From CAYNYM01 sp049366815 (lineage in GTDB: Bacteria; Desulfobacterota; DSM-4660; Desulfatiglandales; HGW-15): a stretch of DNA of 50,606 bases. A program made the translations under genes and the position numbers. Each line of letters begins with the position of its first letter. Within the stretch, counting starts at the first letter, position 1. Shown in pieces: positions 35,279 through 43,626 of the stretch. The notes under the pieces were generated by a model. The model did no database searches, had not been told where the DNA came from, and saw only the letters and a list, made by a program, of their open reading frames with translations. Location of the stretch: the NCBI GenBank assembly GCA_049366815.1, contig JBMNCO010000011.1:1-50606 (forward strand), written 5' to 3'.

Positions 35279-35339
35279 TGAAAGGTTTGAAAAAAGCAAT
35301 GGTAATTATTATAACTACCATTGTTTCTCAAACATTTCA
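35279..35339. repeat. Long AT-rich imperfect hairpin
   Basis: The left arm 35279-35304 (TGAAAGGTTTGA...CAATGGTA) pairs with 35316-35339 (TACCATTG...TCAAACATTTCA) over about 22 bases, with an 11-base AT loop. A shorter GGGGT/ACCCC stem lies about 45 bases upstream. No coding sequence is evident in 35043-35978 apart from the degenerate REWREGG fragment. Confidence 0.6.
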
Positions 35340-35978
35340 AAGAAAAAATTCAGATCATTTATTGTTCGAACACGCCTTGACGCAGAAATGATTGCGCAAA
35401 GAACGCTCCCTCCGGCTGTACAAAGTCATATTTGATGCGCCCGCAATAGGCCGAGCTCAACGGGAGGCCCGCATGCCGAGAGAAAAATCTTTCATGCGGG
35501 TCAAACCTCTAATTTTTTGGACAAATGGGGATAATTCTTCGTTTACCCCACCTTCTCGCCATTCCCTGACTGACCCTCTTATATCAGGCCATTTGGTTTA
35601 AAATTGCAGCCGATAGGCATACGTCATCCCTATGGTTTCAGCCCCGTTTTCTCCCGTCGGCAGGAATGGGGACAAAAAGGGAGACTGATGGTTTCACTCA
35701 ATTTAGAAAAGGCGCCTGACACTGTCCCTGTCGAGGGCTTCCCATTGAGAGAGAGGGTAACACGCTACATATAGACAGGTCATCACACAAAACACAGTAT
35801 AAATCAGTTTATGAACTCATTAGCAAAGCGCCGTTGACCGATCTGCGGAACGCTGCTAGGGGTTTGTTAACGCGCCATGCTAGTGCGATTTTATGGGAAG
35901 CACGAAGGAGGGTATTTGAAAAAATCAGACGCCCGGAACGAATACAGAGTGAGCACCGTAACAGGAGGTCATAAGCAT

Positions 35979-37739
35979 ATGAAAAAGATTGACTTTGTCG
36001 ATCAAACATTACGGGATGCGCAGCAGAGTCTGTGGGGATTCGTGATGAGAACCGACCACATGACACCCATTGCCGAGGTCATGGACAGAGTCGGCTACAA
36101 GGCCGTCACCACAGTGGGCTCCCAGGCATTTACTGTGCAGGTTCGGATTCTCAATGAGGATCCCTGGGAGAGGATACGACTTCTCTCCAGCCTGATCACC
36201 AAGACACCCATTCGCGGATCCTACCAAATCGGATCTCTTTCCTCCTTCGATCTCAGCACCCCCCGTGACATCATCACCCTCTGGATAAAGCGATCTGTTG
36301 CCAATGGGATAAAAAGCTTCTGGATCTGTGATTATCAGACCGACATGGAAAAATTCATCTATTTTGCCCGCATCGCCAAGGCCGAGGGGGCCGAGGTCGT
36401 TGCAGCCCTCATGTATACCGCCAGTCCTGTGCATGACAGGGCGCACTGGACGCGAAAGACCAGGTTGCTCGCATCCGCGAAGGATTGCGTGGACCGGATC
36501 ATGGTCGAGGATGCCTCCGGCGTGATAACCCCCGAAGCAACCAGGGAGTTGGCCGCAACCGTTCTCGAAAACTGCGACGGTCTGCCGGTTGAGTTTCACT
36601 CCCATTGCAACGCGGGACTTGCTCCTTTGTGTTACCTGGAAGCGATCAAGGCGGGGATCACGACGGTGCACACCGCTGTGGCGCCGCTTGCAAACGGCAC
36701 TTCCCTGCCGGCCACCGAGACGATCCTGCGCAATGCCAAGAGGCTGGGCTTTACCTCAGACATAGACGAAGACGCGCTGGCCCTGGTCTCAGCCCATTTT
36801 CGGAAGATCGCGGAACAGGAAGGCCTGCCCACCGGTGTGCCCCAGGACTATGACCTCTTCCATTTCGATCACCAGGTGCCCGGCGGTATGATGTCCAACC
36901 TGATCCGCCAGCTCAGGGAGGTCGGGATGGTCGACCGACTCGATGAGATCCTGGAGGAGGTCGTCCTGGTCCGCAAGGACTTTGGATATCCTGTTATGGC
37001 CACCCCCTATTCCCAGATCGTAGGGGCCCAGGCCATGGAGAATGTCCTCTCAGGTGAACGGTATAAACAATTCACCGATGAGGCCATCAAATACGTTGTG
37101 GGGTGTTATGGAGAGCCCGTGGGTCCCATAGACGAGAACCTCAAAGACCGGATCATGAGCCAGCCCAGGGCCAAGCAGTTTGTTGGCTGGCAGCCCGAGA
37201 ACTACCTCAAATCCGTCGAAGAACTCCGAAAAGAGATCGGTCCCGACCTCTCTGACGACGAACTCCTCCTCAAGATCCTGATTCCCGGCCAGCCACTCAA
37301 GCGTGCTGAGCCCCGTAAGGAGGCCAAATACACCCTAAACAAACATGCTGGAGGCCCAGTGAATGTCCCTGCATCTTTCCCCACGCAATTTAACGTGGAG
37401 GTGGATGGGGAGGCCTTCAACGTGAAGATCTCGCCGGTCTGGGACGGGGAAGAAGGCGCTGAGGCCGATGGTCAGGCGCAGGAAATCGGGACATTTAAGA
37501 AAGCGACAAAGGGAAACGGAGCGCTTGAAGGCGCAGTGGCTGCGGGCATGGCGGGGCTGGTTCTCTCCATTGAGGTCAAGGAAGGGGATACAGTCAGCGC
37601 CGGTGATCTTCTGGCCATGATTGAAGCCATGAAGATGCGGCGGCAGGTCAGCGCGCCTCACGGCGGCACAATAAGAGAGATCCTCGCCGAGGTTGGGGAG
37701 ATCGTTCAACCAGAGGACATCCTGATGGTGGTGCAATAA
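35979..37739 (+). CDS. Biotin-dependent carboxyltransferase with biotinyl domain, atypical active site
   Basis: This 586-residue protein resembles pyruvate carboxylase subunit B/oxaloacetate decarboxylase alpha: a DRE-TIM barrel (1-290), a PYC/OADA-type domain (300-470) and a biotinyl domain with IEAMKMRR (Lys552). The metal ligands Asp13 (DQTLRDAQQSL), His207 and His209 (FHSHCNAG) and the catalytic Thr (MATPYSQIVG) are kept. The carbamylated Lys of the family (usual IKDMAGLL) is Glu177 (MVEDASGVI), and DAHQSL is DAQQSL. The substrate is therefore probably not pyruvate. AGGAGG lies about nine bases before ATG 35979. It is coupled to the biotin carboxylase gene by a one-base gap. Confidence 0.88.
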   Translation: MKKIDFVDQTLRDAQQSLWGFVMRTDHMTPIAEVMDRVGYKAVTTVGSQAFTVQVRILNEDPWERIRLLSSLITKTPIRGSYQIGSLSSFDLSTPRDIITLWIKRSVANGIKSFWICDYQTDMEKFIYFARIAKAEGAEVVAALMYTASPVHDRAHWTRKTRLLASAKDCVDRIMVEDASGVITPEATRELAATVLENCDGLPVEFHSHCNAGLAPLCYLEAIKAGITTVHTAVAPLANGTSLPATETILRNAKRLGFTSDIDEDALALVSAHFRKIAEQEGLPTGVPQDYDLFHFDHQVPGGMMSNLIRQLREVGMVDRLDEILEEVVLVRKDFGYPVMATPYSQIVGAQAMENVLSGERYKQFTDEAIKYVVGCYGEPVGPIDENLKDRIMSQPRAKQFVGWQPENYLKSVEELRKEIGPDLSDDELLLKILIPGQPLKRAEPRKEAKYTLNKHAGGPVNVPASFPTQFNVEVDGEAFNVKISPVWDGEEGAEADGQAQEIGTFKKATKGNGALEGAVAAGMAGLVLSIEVKEGDTVSAGDLLAMIEAMKMRRQVSAPHGGTIREILAEVGEIVQPEDILMVVQ

Positions 37740-37740
37740 C

Positions 37741-39225
37741 ATGATAAAGAAAATCCTGATTGCCAACCGCGGAGAAATCGCCGTCCGTGTCATGCGGGCC
37801 TGCCGGGAAATGGGCATAACCTCCGTTGCCGTCTACTCTGAGGCGGACAAGGATGCCCTCTTTGCCAAATACGCTGATGAAGCCTACCTGATCGGCCCTG
37901 CCCCGGCCGTCTTGAGTTATCTGAACATTGAAAAGGTGATCGGCCTGGCAAAGGAGTGCGGCGCCGATGCGATCCACCCGGGCTACGGCTTCCTTGCCGA
38001 AAACCCGAAGTTCGCCTCGGCCTGCGAACAGGAGGGGATCAAGTTCATCGGCCCGTCCAGCAGGGTCCTTACCCTGATGGGGGACAAGGTCACGGCCCGC
38101 CGTGAAATGATCAGGGCAGGGGTCCCCGTGGTGCCCGGGACCGATGAATGCGTGGCGGAGTTTCCCTTGGCAAGAGACATTGCCGGAAAGATCGGCTATC
38201 CCGTCATCATCAAGCCCTCCGGAGGCGGGGGGGGCATCGGTATGACCATCGTGGCCGATGAAGGGGAGCTGGCAAAGGCCCTGGCCTCCACCCGGGCCAT
38301 CGCCGGGACCACCTTCGGTCTCAGCGATGTCTACATCGAGAAATACCTGACCAATCCCCGCCACATCGAGTTTCAGATCCTGGGAGACTCCCACGGAAAT
38401 GTGGTCCACCTGGGGGAACGAGAGTGTTCCATCCAGCGAAGGCACCAGAAGCTCATCGAGGAATCCCCCTCCCCGGCCCTTACCCCTGAACTCCGCGAGG
38501 AGATGGGCGCGAAGGCGGCCAATGCCGCCCGGTGGGTCGGCTATGAAGGGGCGGGAACAGTAGAGTTCCTCTTCTCTGAAGGGAAGTTCTACTTCCTGGA
38601 GGTGAACGCCCGTGTCCAGGTGGAGCATCCCGTCACCGAGATGGTCACCGGTGTGGACATCGTCAAGGAGCAGATAGGGATCGCCTCGGGGCTCCCTCTC
38701 GCCCTCGAGCAGAAGGATATTCGTGTGCAGGGCAGCGCCATTGAGTGCCGAATCAATGCCGAAGACCCCTTGAACGACTTTGAGCCCACCCCCGGGAAGA
38801 TCCTGAGCTATCATGCCCCGGGAGGGACCGGCATCCGTGTGGACAGCGGCGTGTATTCGTCCTATGCCATCCCGCCCTTCTACGACCCCATGATCTCCAA
38901 ACTCATCGTCTGGGGCCGGGACAGATCGGAGGCCGTCGCAAGAATGCAACGGGCCCTCTATGAATACATCATTGTCGGCCCCAGGAACAATATACCCTTC
39001 CACAAAGCGGTCATGGAAAACCCCCGGTTCCTCAAGGGCGATCTTGGAACCCATTTTATCGACAGGGAAGTCACCCTCCTCGACGACATGAAAAAAATCA
39101 TGGAGAGGGAGACGCCCCTGGAGGAAAAGCTGTCCCATTTACAGAAGGACAAGAAGAAGATTGCAGCCGTCGCTGCAACGGCCGCGGTCACGCAGATGTA
39201 CCTCCAGGGCCGGAGATCGCACTGA
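37741..39225 (+). CDS. Biotin carboxylase
   Basis: The enzyme carboxylates biotin with ATP and bicarbonate to feed the carboxyltransferase just upstream. The 494 residues start KKILIANRGEIAVRVMRACREMG. The ATP-grasp loop KPSGGGGGIGMTIV (about 150-165), VHLGERECSIQRRHQKLIEE and VNARVQVEHPVTEMVTGVDIVKEQ follow, all catalytic features intact. The glycine-rich loop has Ile where many have Arg (GGGGRGM). A C-terminal tail of about 45 residues extends beyond the AccC core. No biotin-carrier domain is present here, as it is on the partner. One base separates the two genes, so the pair forms one enzyme. Confidence 0.93.
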   Translation: MIKKILIANRGEIAVRVMRACREMGITSVAVYSEADKDALFAKYADEAYLIGPAPAVLSYLNIEKVIGLAKECGADAIHPGYGFLAENPKFASACEQEGIKFIGPSSRVLTLMGDKVTARREMIRAGVPVVPGTDECVAEFPLARDIAGKIGYPVIIKPSGGGGGIGMTIVADEGELAKALASTRAIAGTTFGLSDVYIEKYLTNPRHIEFQILGDSHGNVVHLGERECSIQRRHQKLIEESPSPALTPELREEMGAKAANAARWVGYEGAGTVEFLFSEGKFYFLEVNARVQVEHPVTEMVTGVDIVKEQIGIASGLPLALEQKDIRVQGSAIECRINAEDPLNDFEPTPGKILSYHAPGGTGIRVDSGVYSSYAIPPFYDPMISKLIVWGRDRSEAVARMQRALYEYIIVGPRNNIPFHKAVMENPRFLKGDLGTHFIDREVTLLDDMKKIMERETPLEEKLSHLQKDKKKIAAVAATAAVTQMYLQGRRSH

Positions 39226-39256
39226 AGGACACCCCTTAGGACACGTGAGGCCATAG

Positions 39257-40507
39257 ATGATGTCGAAGACGATTGTGGTTTTGGGAACTCTCGATACCAA
39301 AGGAGAACAGTTACAGTTTCTGAAGGACAGAATTTCCGCAAGGGGACACAGGGCCGTCTTGATGGATATGGGCATGGGCGGCGAGCCCACCGTTCAAGCG
39401 GACATTACGGCCCGGGAGATCGCAGGGCTGATGGGGATGGATACGGAGGATTTCAGGGCCTCCCGTGACAGATTTGCCAAGGCAGAGGTGATGGTTGCAG
39501 GGGCCCGAGAAAAGATCCTCGATCTCCTGGAAAGACACGAAGTGGACGGTGCGGTGGCCCTCGGTGGGGCCTCCATGGCACTTATCGGATCCCAGATCAT
39601 GAGCCGACTCCCCTTCGGCATACCCAAGGTCATCGCGACATCCGCGGCCATGCCGGCCTATGTGGGAAAGTGGTTTGACGCCATGGACGTCCTCGTGATG
39701 CAGGTGATCATGGAATTTACAGGACTGAACGATCTCTTGACCAATGCCATCGCGCAGGTGGCGGGAGTCATCTCGGGGATGGTGGAAGAGAGCCGCCCCC
39801 ACTGGTCCCTGACCCTACCCTATCCTTCCGTGGCCATTACCGAGATCGGTTTTTGTCCCAAATGTGCCCAGCAGGTGGAGGAATTGCTGAAGGTGAGGGG
39901 CTACCATGTGTATCCCTTTCATGCACAGGGGATCAGCGAAAGGGCCATGGACCGGCTGATCCTGCAAGGCTTCTTCGACGGTGTCATAGATATCGTACCG
40001 GCCGGCCTGATCGAGGAGATTTACCAGGGAAACAGACCGGCGGGGATGGAAAGGCTGGATGCTGCAGCCGAAAGGGGCATACCCCAGATCATTGCGCCAA
40101 GCACCGTGAACCTGACCGGTTGTGGCGTGACACGAAGCAACCGGGAAAAATATGCATCAAGACCCCGCGTCATGAAATTGGACGAACTAAGGTCCATGAC
40201 CCGCTTCAATGCCGATGAACTGACCTATGCAGCGACTTTTTACCGGGATAAGCTGAACAAGGCAAAGGGGCCCGTGAAATTTTTTGTGCCTCTCAAGGGC
40301 TGGTCCGCCATTGACCGCGTCGGCACTGTGCTCTACGACCCCGATGGAGACCGCGTTTTCATTGATGCCCTCAGGCAGGGCCTTGACCCAAAGGTGGAGA
40401 TCGTTGAGGTTTCATGTAACCTTGAGGACCTGGAGTTCGCACAGGCCATGGTCGATGCCTTTGACGTGATGTTCAAGAAATCGTCCGGGAAGCGGGCATC
40501 TGCGTGA
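39257..40507 (+). CDS. UPF0261 (Tm-1-like) nucleotide-binding protein
   Basis: This 416-residue protein belongs to the UPF0261 family, related to the N-terminal part of tomato Tm-1. Motifs are TIVVLGTLDTKGEQLQFLKD at the start, VDGAVALGGASMALIGSQIM with IPKVIATSAAMPAYVG in the first domain, and IIAPSTVNLTGCGVTRSN in the second. Nucleotide binding is known for Tm-1; the enzymatic role of bacterial members is unknown. It lies 31 bases after the biotin carboxylase and 95 before the kinase-like genes, so it is likely to act in the same pathway. No signal peptide or membrane segment is seen. Confidence 0.85.
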   Translation: MMSKTIVVLGTLDTKGEQLQFLKDRISARGHRAVLMDMGMGGEPTVQADITAREIAGLMGMDTEDFRASRDRFAKAEVMVAGAREKILDLLERHEVDGAVALGGASMALIGSQIMSRLPFGIPKVIATSAAMPAYVGKWFDAMDVLVMQVIMEFTGLNDLLTNAIAQVAGVISGMVEESRPHWSLTLPYPSVAITEIGFCPKCAQQVEELLKVRGYHVYPFHAQGISERAMDRLILQGFFDGVIDIVPAGLIEEIYQGNRPAGMERLDAAAERGIPQIIAPSTVNLTGCGVTRSNREKYASRPRVMKLDELRSMTRFNADELTYAATFYRDKLNKAKGPVKFFVPLKGWSAIDRVGTVLYDPDGDRVFIDALRQGLDPKVEIVEVSCNLEDLEFAQAMVDAFDVMFKKSSGKRASA

Positions 40508-40602
40508 AAGGGCCTATATCGGCGGCCTTCCCTTTGGATATCCGGGAGGGGATTCACGATCTGAAGAGATTGAATACCATAAAAACACGGCAGGAGGGAT
40601 CA

Positions 40603-41625
40603 ATGGCTGAAAAATGGATCTATTGGCTGGAGGATGTGGGCAAGGAAGACAATGAACTGGTAGGGAAAAAATGTGCCAACCTCGGAGAGATTGCAAAGGC
40701 CGGACTGCCTGTCCCAAAGGGCTTCTGTCTCTCTGTGGATGCCTACACCCTGTTTATGGAGCTCACAGGGGCCGCAAAGGAAATCGGGCGTCTCCTGGAG
40801 ACCCATATGCCCGAAGCGGAAGATGTTGAAGGCATCCGCAGGCTGAGCCGGGCCATGAGACAGGCCGTGGAATCCAAACCACTGCCTCCCGAGATGACTG
40901 ACATGCTCCTTTCTTATTATGGCGAACTGTGCAGTCGGACCAGGACCCCGGATGCGGCCGTGTCAACCCGTTCGGCCGGGACCGTAAGCCATCCCGGCCA
41001 ATATGAGACCTATCTCAACGTGAAGGGCCAAGACGACCTGATCGAGAAGACGAGAAAGGTCTGGGCGAGTACCTTCAACGAGCGTTCCCTGGCCTTTCGC
41101 ATCAAGAAGGGTATGCCCATCGGCAATGAGCCCATCGGCGTTGCCGTACTGGCCATGGTCCAGGCACGATCGGCGGGCATTGCCTTCAGCGCCGATCCCA
41201 ATACGGGGGATGTGTCCAGGATCATCGTGGAGGCGAACTGGGGCCTTGGGGAGAGTGTCGTGAGTGGCGAGCTCATGCCGGATCGATGGGTCCTGGACAA
41301 AGAAACGCTTGGAATCCGAGAAAGGACTCTCGGGAAAAAAGAAAAGAGCACGATATGCCTGGATTGCGGCATACAGGATGCCGAACTCTCGCCCGAGATG
41401 GCCTGCTCCTTTTGTCTGGACGACGAAGAATTGAAGGAGATAGCCGGAATGGCGAACAGACTCGAGCACCACTTCGGTCAGCCTCAAGATATAGAGTGGG
41501 CTGTGGTCCAAGATCGGCCCTTTCCCAACATCGTCCTGCTGCAGACGCGTCCGGTGGTTATTTCAAAGCAGGAACCGGTCGACCAGGTCCTCGATCTGAT
41601 GGTAGGCATGTTGAACTTTCCCTGA
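40603..41625 (+). CDS. PEP-synthase ATP-binding subunit, phenylphosphate synthase B-like
   Basis: The 340-residue protein corresponds to the N-terminal ATP-grasp half of PEP synthase and pyruvate phosphate dikinase. It has GKKCANLGEIAKAGLPVPKGF (22-41) and the RSAGTVSHPGQYETYLNV segment (123-140). VQARSAGIAFSADPNTGD, EANWGLGESVVSGE and the terminal DIEWAVV.....ILLQTRPV follow. It lacks the phosphohistidine and substrate domains, which are encoded by the next gene. This split matches PpsB of phenylphosphate synthase, which uses ATP to prime a histidine on PpsA. AGGAGGG precedes ATG 40603; an upstream GTG at 40504 overlaps the previous gene and lacks a site. Confidence 0.85.
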   Translation: MAEKWIYWLEDVGKEDNELVGKKCANLGEIAKAGLPVPKGFCLSVDAYTLFMELTGAAKEIGRLLETHMPEAEDVEGIRRLSRAMRQAVESKPLPPEMTDMLLSYYGELCSRTRTPDAAVSTRSAGTVSHPGQYETYLNVKGQDDLIEKTRKVWASTFNERSLAFRIKKGMPIGNEPIGVAVLAMVQARSAGIAFSADPNTGDVSRIIVEANWGLGESVVSGELMPDRWVLDKETLGIRERTLGKKEKSTICLDCGIQDAELSPEMACSFCLDDEELKEIAGMANRLEHHFGQPQDIEWAVVQDRPFPNIVLLQTRPVVISKQEPVDQVLDLMVGMLNFP

Positions 41626-41791
41626 AGCCGGCGCAAAGGGTGACCCGGCCTCTCCTGCGGTCGACAAAAGGGCCGGAGGGGCGGCCTGACAAAGACTCGT
41701 TGGAGAAAGCTTCAGCGCAACTGGTGGTGGAATCTGCTTTCAACTGTGGCGAAAAGTTTACAGGACTAACAAATCAAAAAGGGGGGAGCTT

Positions 41792-43477
41792 ATGTTGCAC
41801 GATGCATACGATCTGAGCTTTTACGAGTTTGACGACGAAAAAGATCCGCAAGAATATGGTGTACTGCTCTGCGACGTGGTCCACGGCAGGCCGCCCATGA
41901 AGCCCGCCTACATGGGCATCGGCTGGTACTGGTACTATGCCGCGATCCGGGAGGCTGCAGATGACCTGCATCTGCCCAGCACCCTCGGCTGGGACTCCCG
42001 GTTTGTAAAGGGCTATCCTTACATTACCGCAATTCGTACAACCCCGGAAGAGTCCAAGGAACGCGAACCTGTCTTCAGAGAGAGAATCAAGCCCTTTCTT
42101 GAAAACTTTGACGGCGTGTGGGATCCCTACAAAGCCGAGCTGCTCAAGATGTACAAGGAGGCCAAGGATTCACGGGGTCTCAAGGAGTGGAGCGACATAC
42201 AAAAGCTGAGTAACTCCAAGCTGCTGTCCTTTTTCCTCGATTTTGCCTATGTCATCAACCGCAGGGAAGCCTATGTACACTTCTTCATGCTGATGGCCTC
42301 CTTTTATATCGTGGGCCTTCTTCAGGAGATGTGGCGGACCCTCTTTGGGGAGGAACCCTCGATTGATCCGAATTTTCACAAGGTCATGTCCGGGTTCGAG
42401 AATCAGGACATGAAAATCGGCCGAATCATGTGGCAGCTCGGCCGCAAGGCCGTAGAACTCGGTCTGGAGGAGACATTTAAGACAACGGAAGACGATGATC
42501 TGTTAATCGCTGAACTCGATACCACAGAGGCGGGAAGAGAGTGGAAAAGCCTCTATCACGAATTCCTGCTGGAGCACGGGTGGCGCGCAGACCGTGCCCA
42601 TGCCTACGACAGTCCGGTGTGGCTTGAGAAACCCAGTGTGCCCATGGGCAGGATAAAACTCCTCATGTCCGAACCTGTCTTTAAATTCGATGTGGAAAGG
42701 GAACGGGTGATCAGCGACCGGGAGCAGGCAGAAAAGGAAATCCTCGCCAAGGTACCGGAAGCACAGAGAGCGGCCTTTTCTCTCCTCGTAAAGGCCGCCC
42801 AGAAATCCGGCTATTGGAGTGAAGATCACGGCTATTACTGCGACTGTTATGTGGGGGCCATGGGACGATGGATTCTTCAGGAGTTCGGCAGGAGGTTCGC
42901 ACAGGCCGGGACCATTGACGATGCCGAGGATGTCTACTTTCTCCATCCAAACGAGATCCGCAAGGCCGCAGTACCCATGAAGAGGATCAATCTACGGCCC
43001 TATGTGGAACGACGCAAAAAGACCTGGGAAGAGAACATGAAGATCGAACCGGCCCCCTTCTTCGGCAATATAGAAGAGGCCGAGAAGGTCGTCCGGAGCG
43101 ATCCCACCCTTCTCGTTTCCACACAGGTCCCGGTCGTGAGGAAGGAACTCAAGGCGGATCTCTATGGGGCCTCCTCCGCCCCGGGATCCTTTCAGGGGAT
43201 CGCAAGAGTGATCATGAACGTAGACAACATCTCGGAGCTCAAGCCCGGTGAAATCCTTGTGGCCCCGGGCACGTCCACGGCCTGGATGGTGGTCTTCGGC
43301 ATCATCAAAGGGCTTGTGACCGATGGGGGCGGCGCCCTGTCTCATCCTGTCATCATGGCCAGAGAATTCGGGATTCCCTGTGTTTCCGGGACGGTTGAGG
43401 CCACACAGAAAATCAAGACGGGCGATAAGATCTGGGTGGACGGCAACAGAGGGGTGGTTTACATCCTGGACAAATAA
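41792..43477 (+). CDS. PEP-synthase phosphohistidine subunit, phenylphosphate synthase A-like
   Basis: The 561-residue protein has a C-terminal swivelling domain (about 455-561) with the phosphohistidine motif GGALSHPVIMAREFGIPCV, His518. The first 450 residues are helical, with many Trp and Tyr. They show no PEP-binding domain I recognise; they resemble the substrate part of phenylphosphate synthase A. With the preceding ATP-binding subunit it should phosphorylate an organic hydroxyl or enol compound. PpsC (CBS-domain) and phenylphosphate carboxylase genes, expected for phenol, are absent here. GGGGGGAG lies just before the ATG. Confidence 0.83.
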   Translation: MLHDAYDLSFYEFDDEKDPQEYGVLLCDVVHGRPPMKPAYMGIGWYWYYAAIREAADDLHLPSTLGWDSRFVKGYPYITAIRTTPEESKEREPVFRERIKPFLENFDGVWDPYKAELLKMYKEAKDSRGLKEWSDIQKLSNSKLLSFFLDFAYVINRREAYVHFFMLMASFYIVGLLQEMWRTLFGEEPSIDPNFHKVMSGFENQDMKIGRIMWQLGRKAVELGLEETFKTTEDDDLLIAELDTTEAGREWKSLYHEFLLEHGWRADRAHAYDSPVWLEKPSVPMGRIKLLMSEPVFKFDVERERVISDREQAEKEILAKVPEAQRAAFSLLVKAAQKSGYWSEDHGYYCDCYVGAMGRWILQEFGRRFAQAGTIDDAEDVYFLHPNEIRKAAVPMKRINLRPYVERRKKTWEENMKIEPAPFFGNIEEAEKVVRSDPTLLVSTQVPVVRKELKADLYGASSAPGSFQGIARVIMNVDNISELKPGEILVAPGTSTAWMVVFGIIKGLVTDGGGALSHPVIMAREFGIPCVSGTVEATQKIKTGDKIWVDGNRGVVYILDK

Positions 43478-43626
43478 TGGATTCGAGACCGGTGGTCTCA
43501 GGGCCGTCTCCGGCTTGATTTTCAGGAGGAGCCGCTCACAAAAACGGCACATCTTTGCAAGTTGAATTCACAGGAAGGGCAGATATCCCGGCGGGACGCT
43601 GCCCCCTGCCACAGGGAGGCATTACA

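Noticed and set aside
37648..39138. A 496-codon open frame on the minus strand opposite the biotin carboxylase.
   Set aside because: Composition is low-complexity Gly/Asp/His from the complementary strand. The biotin carboxylase on the plus strand explains it.
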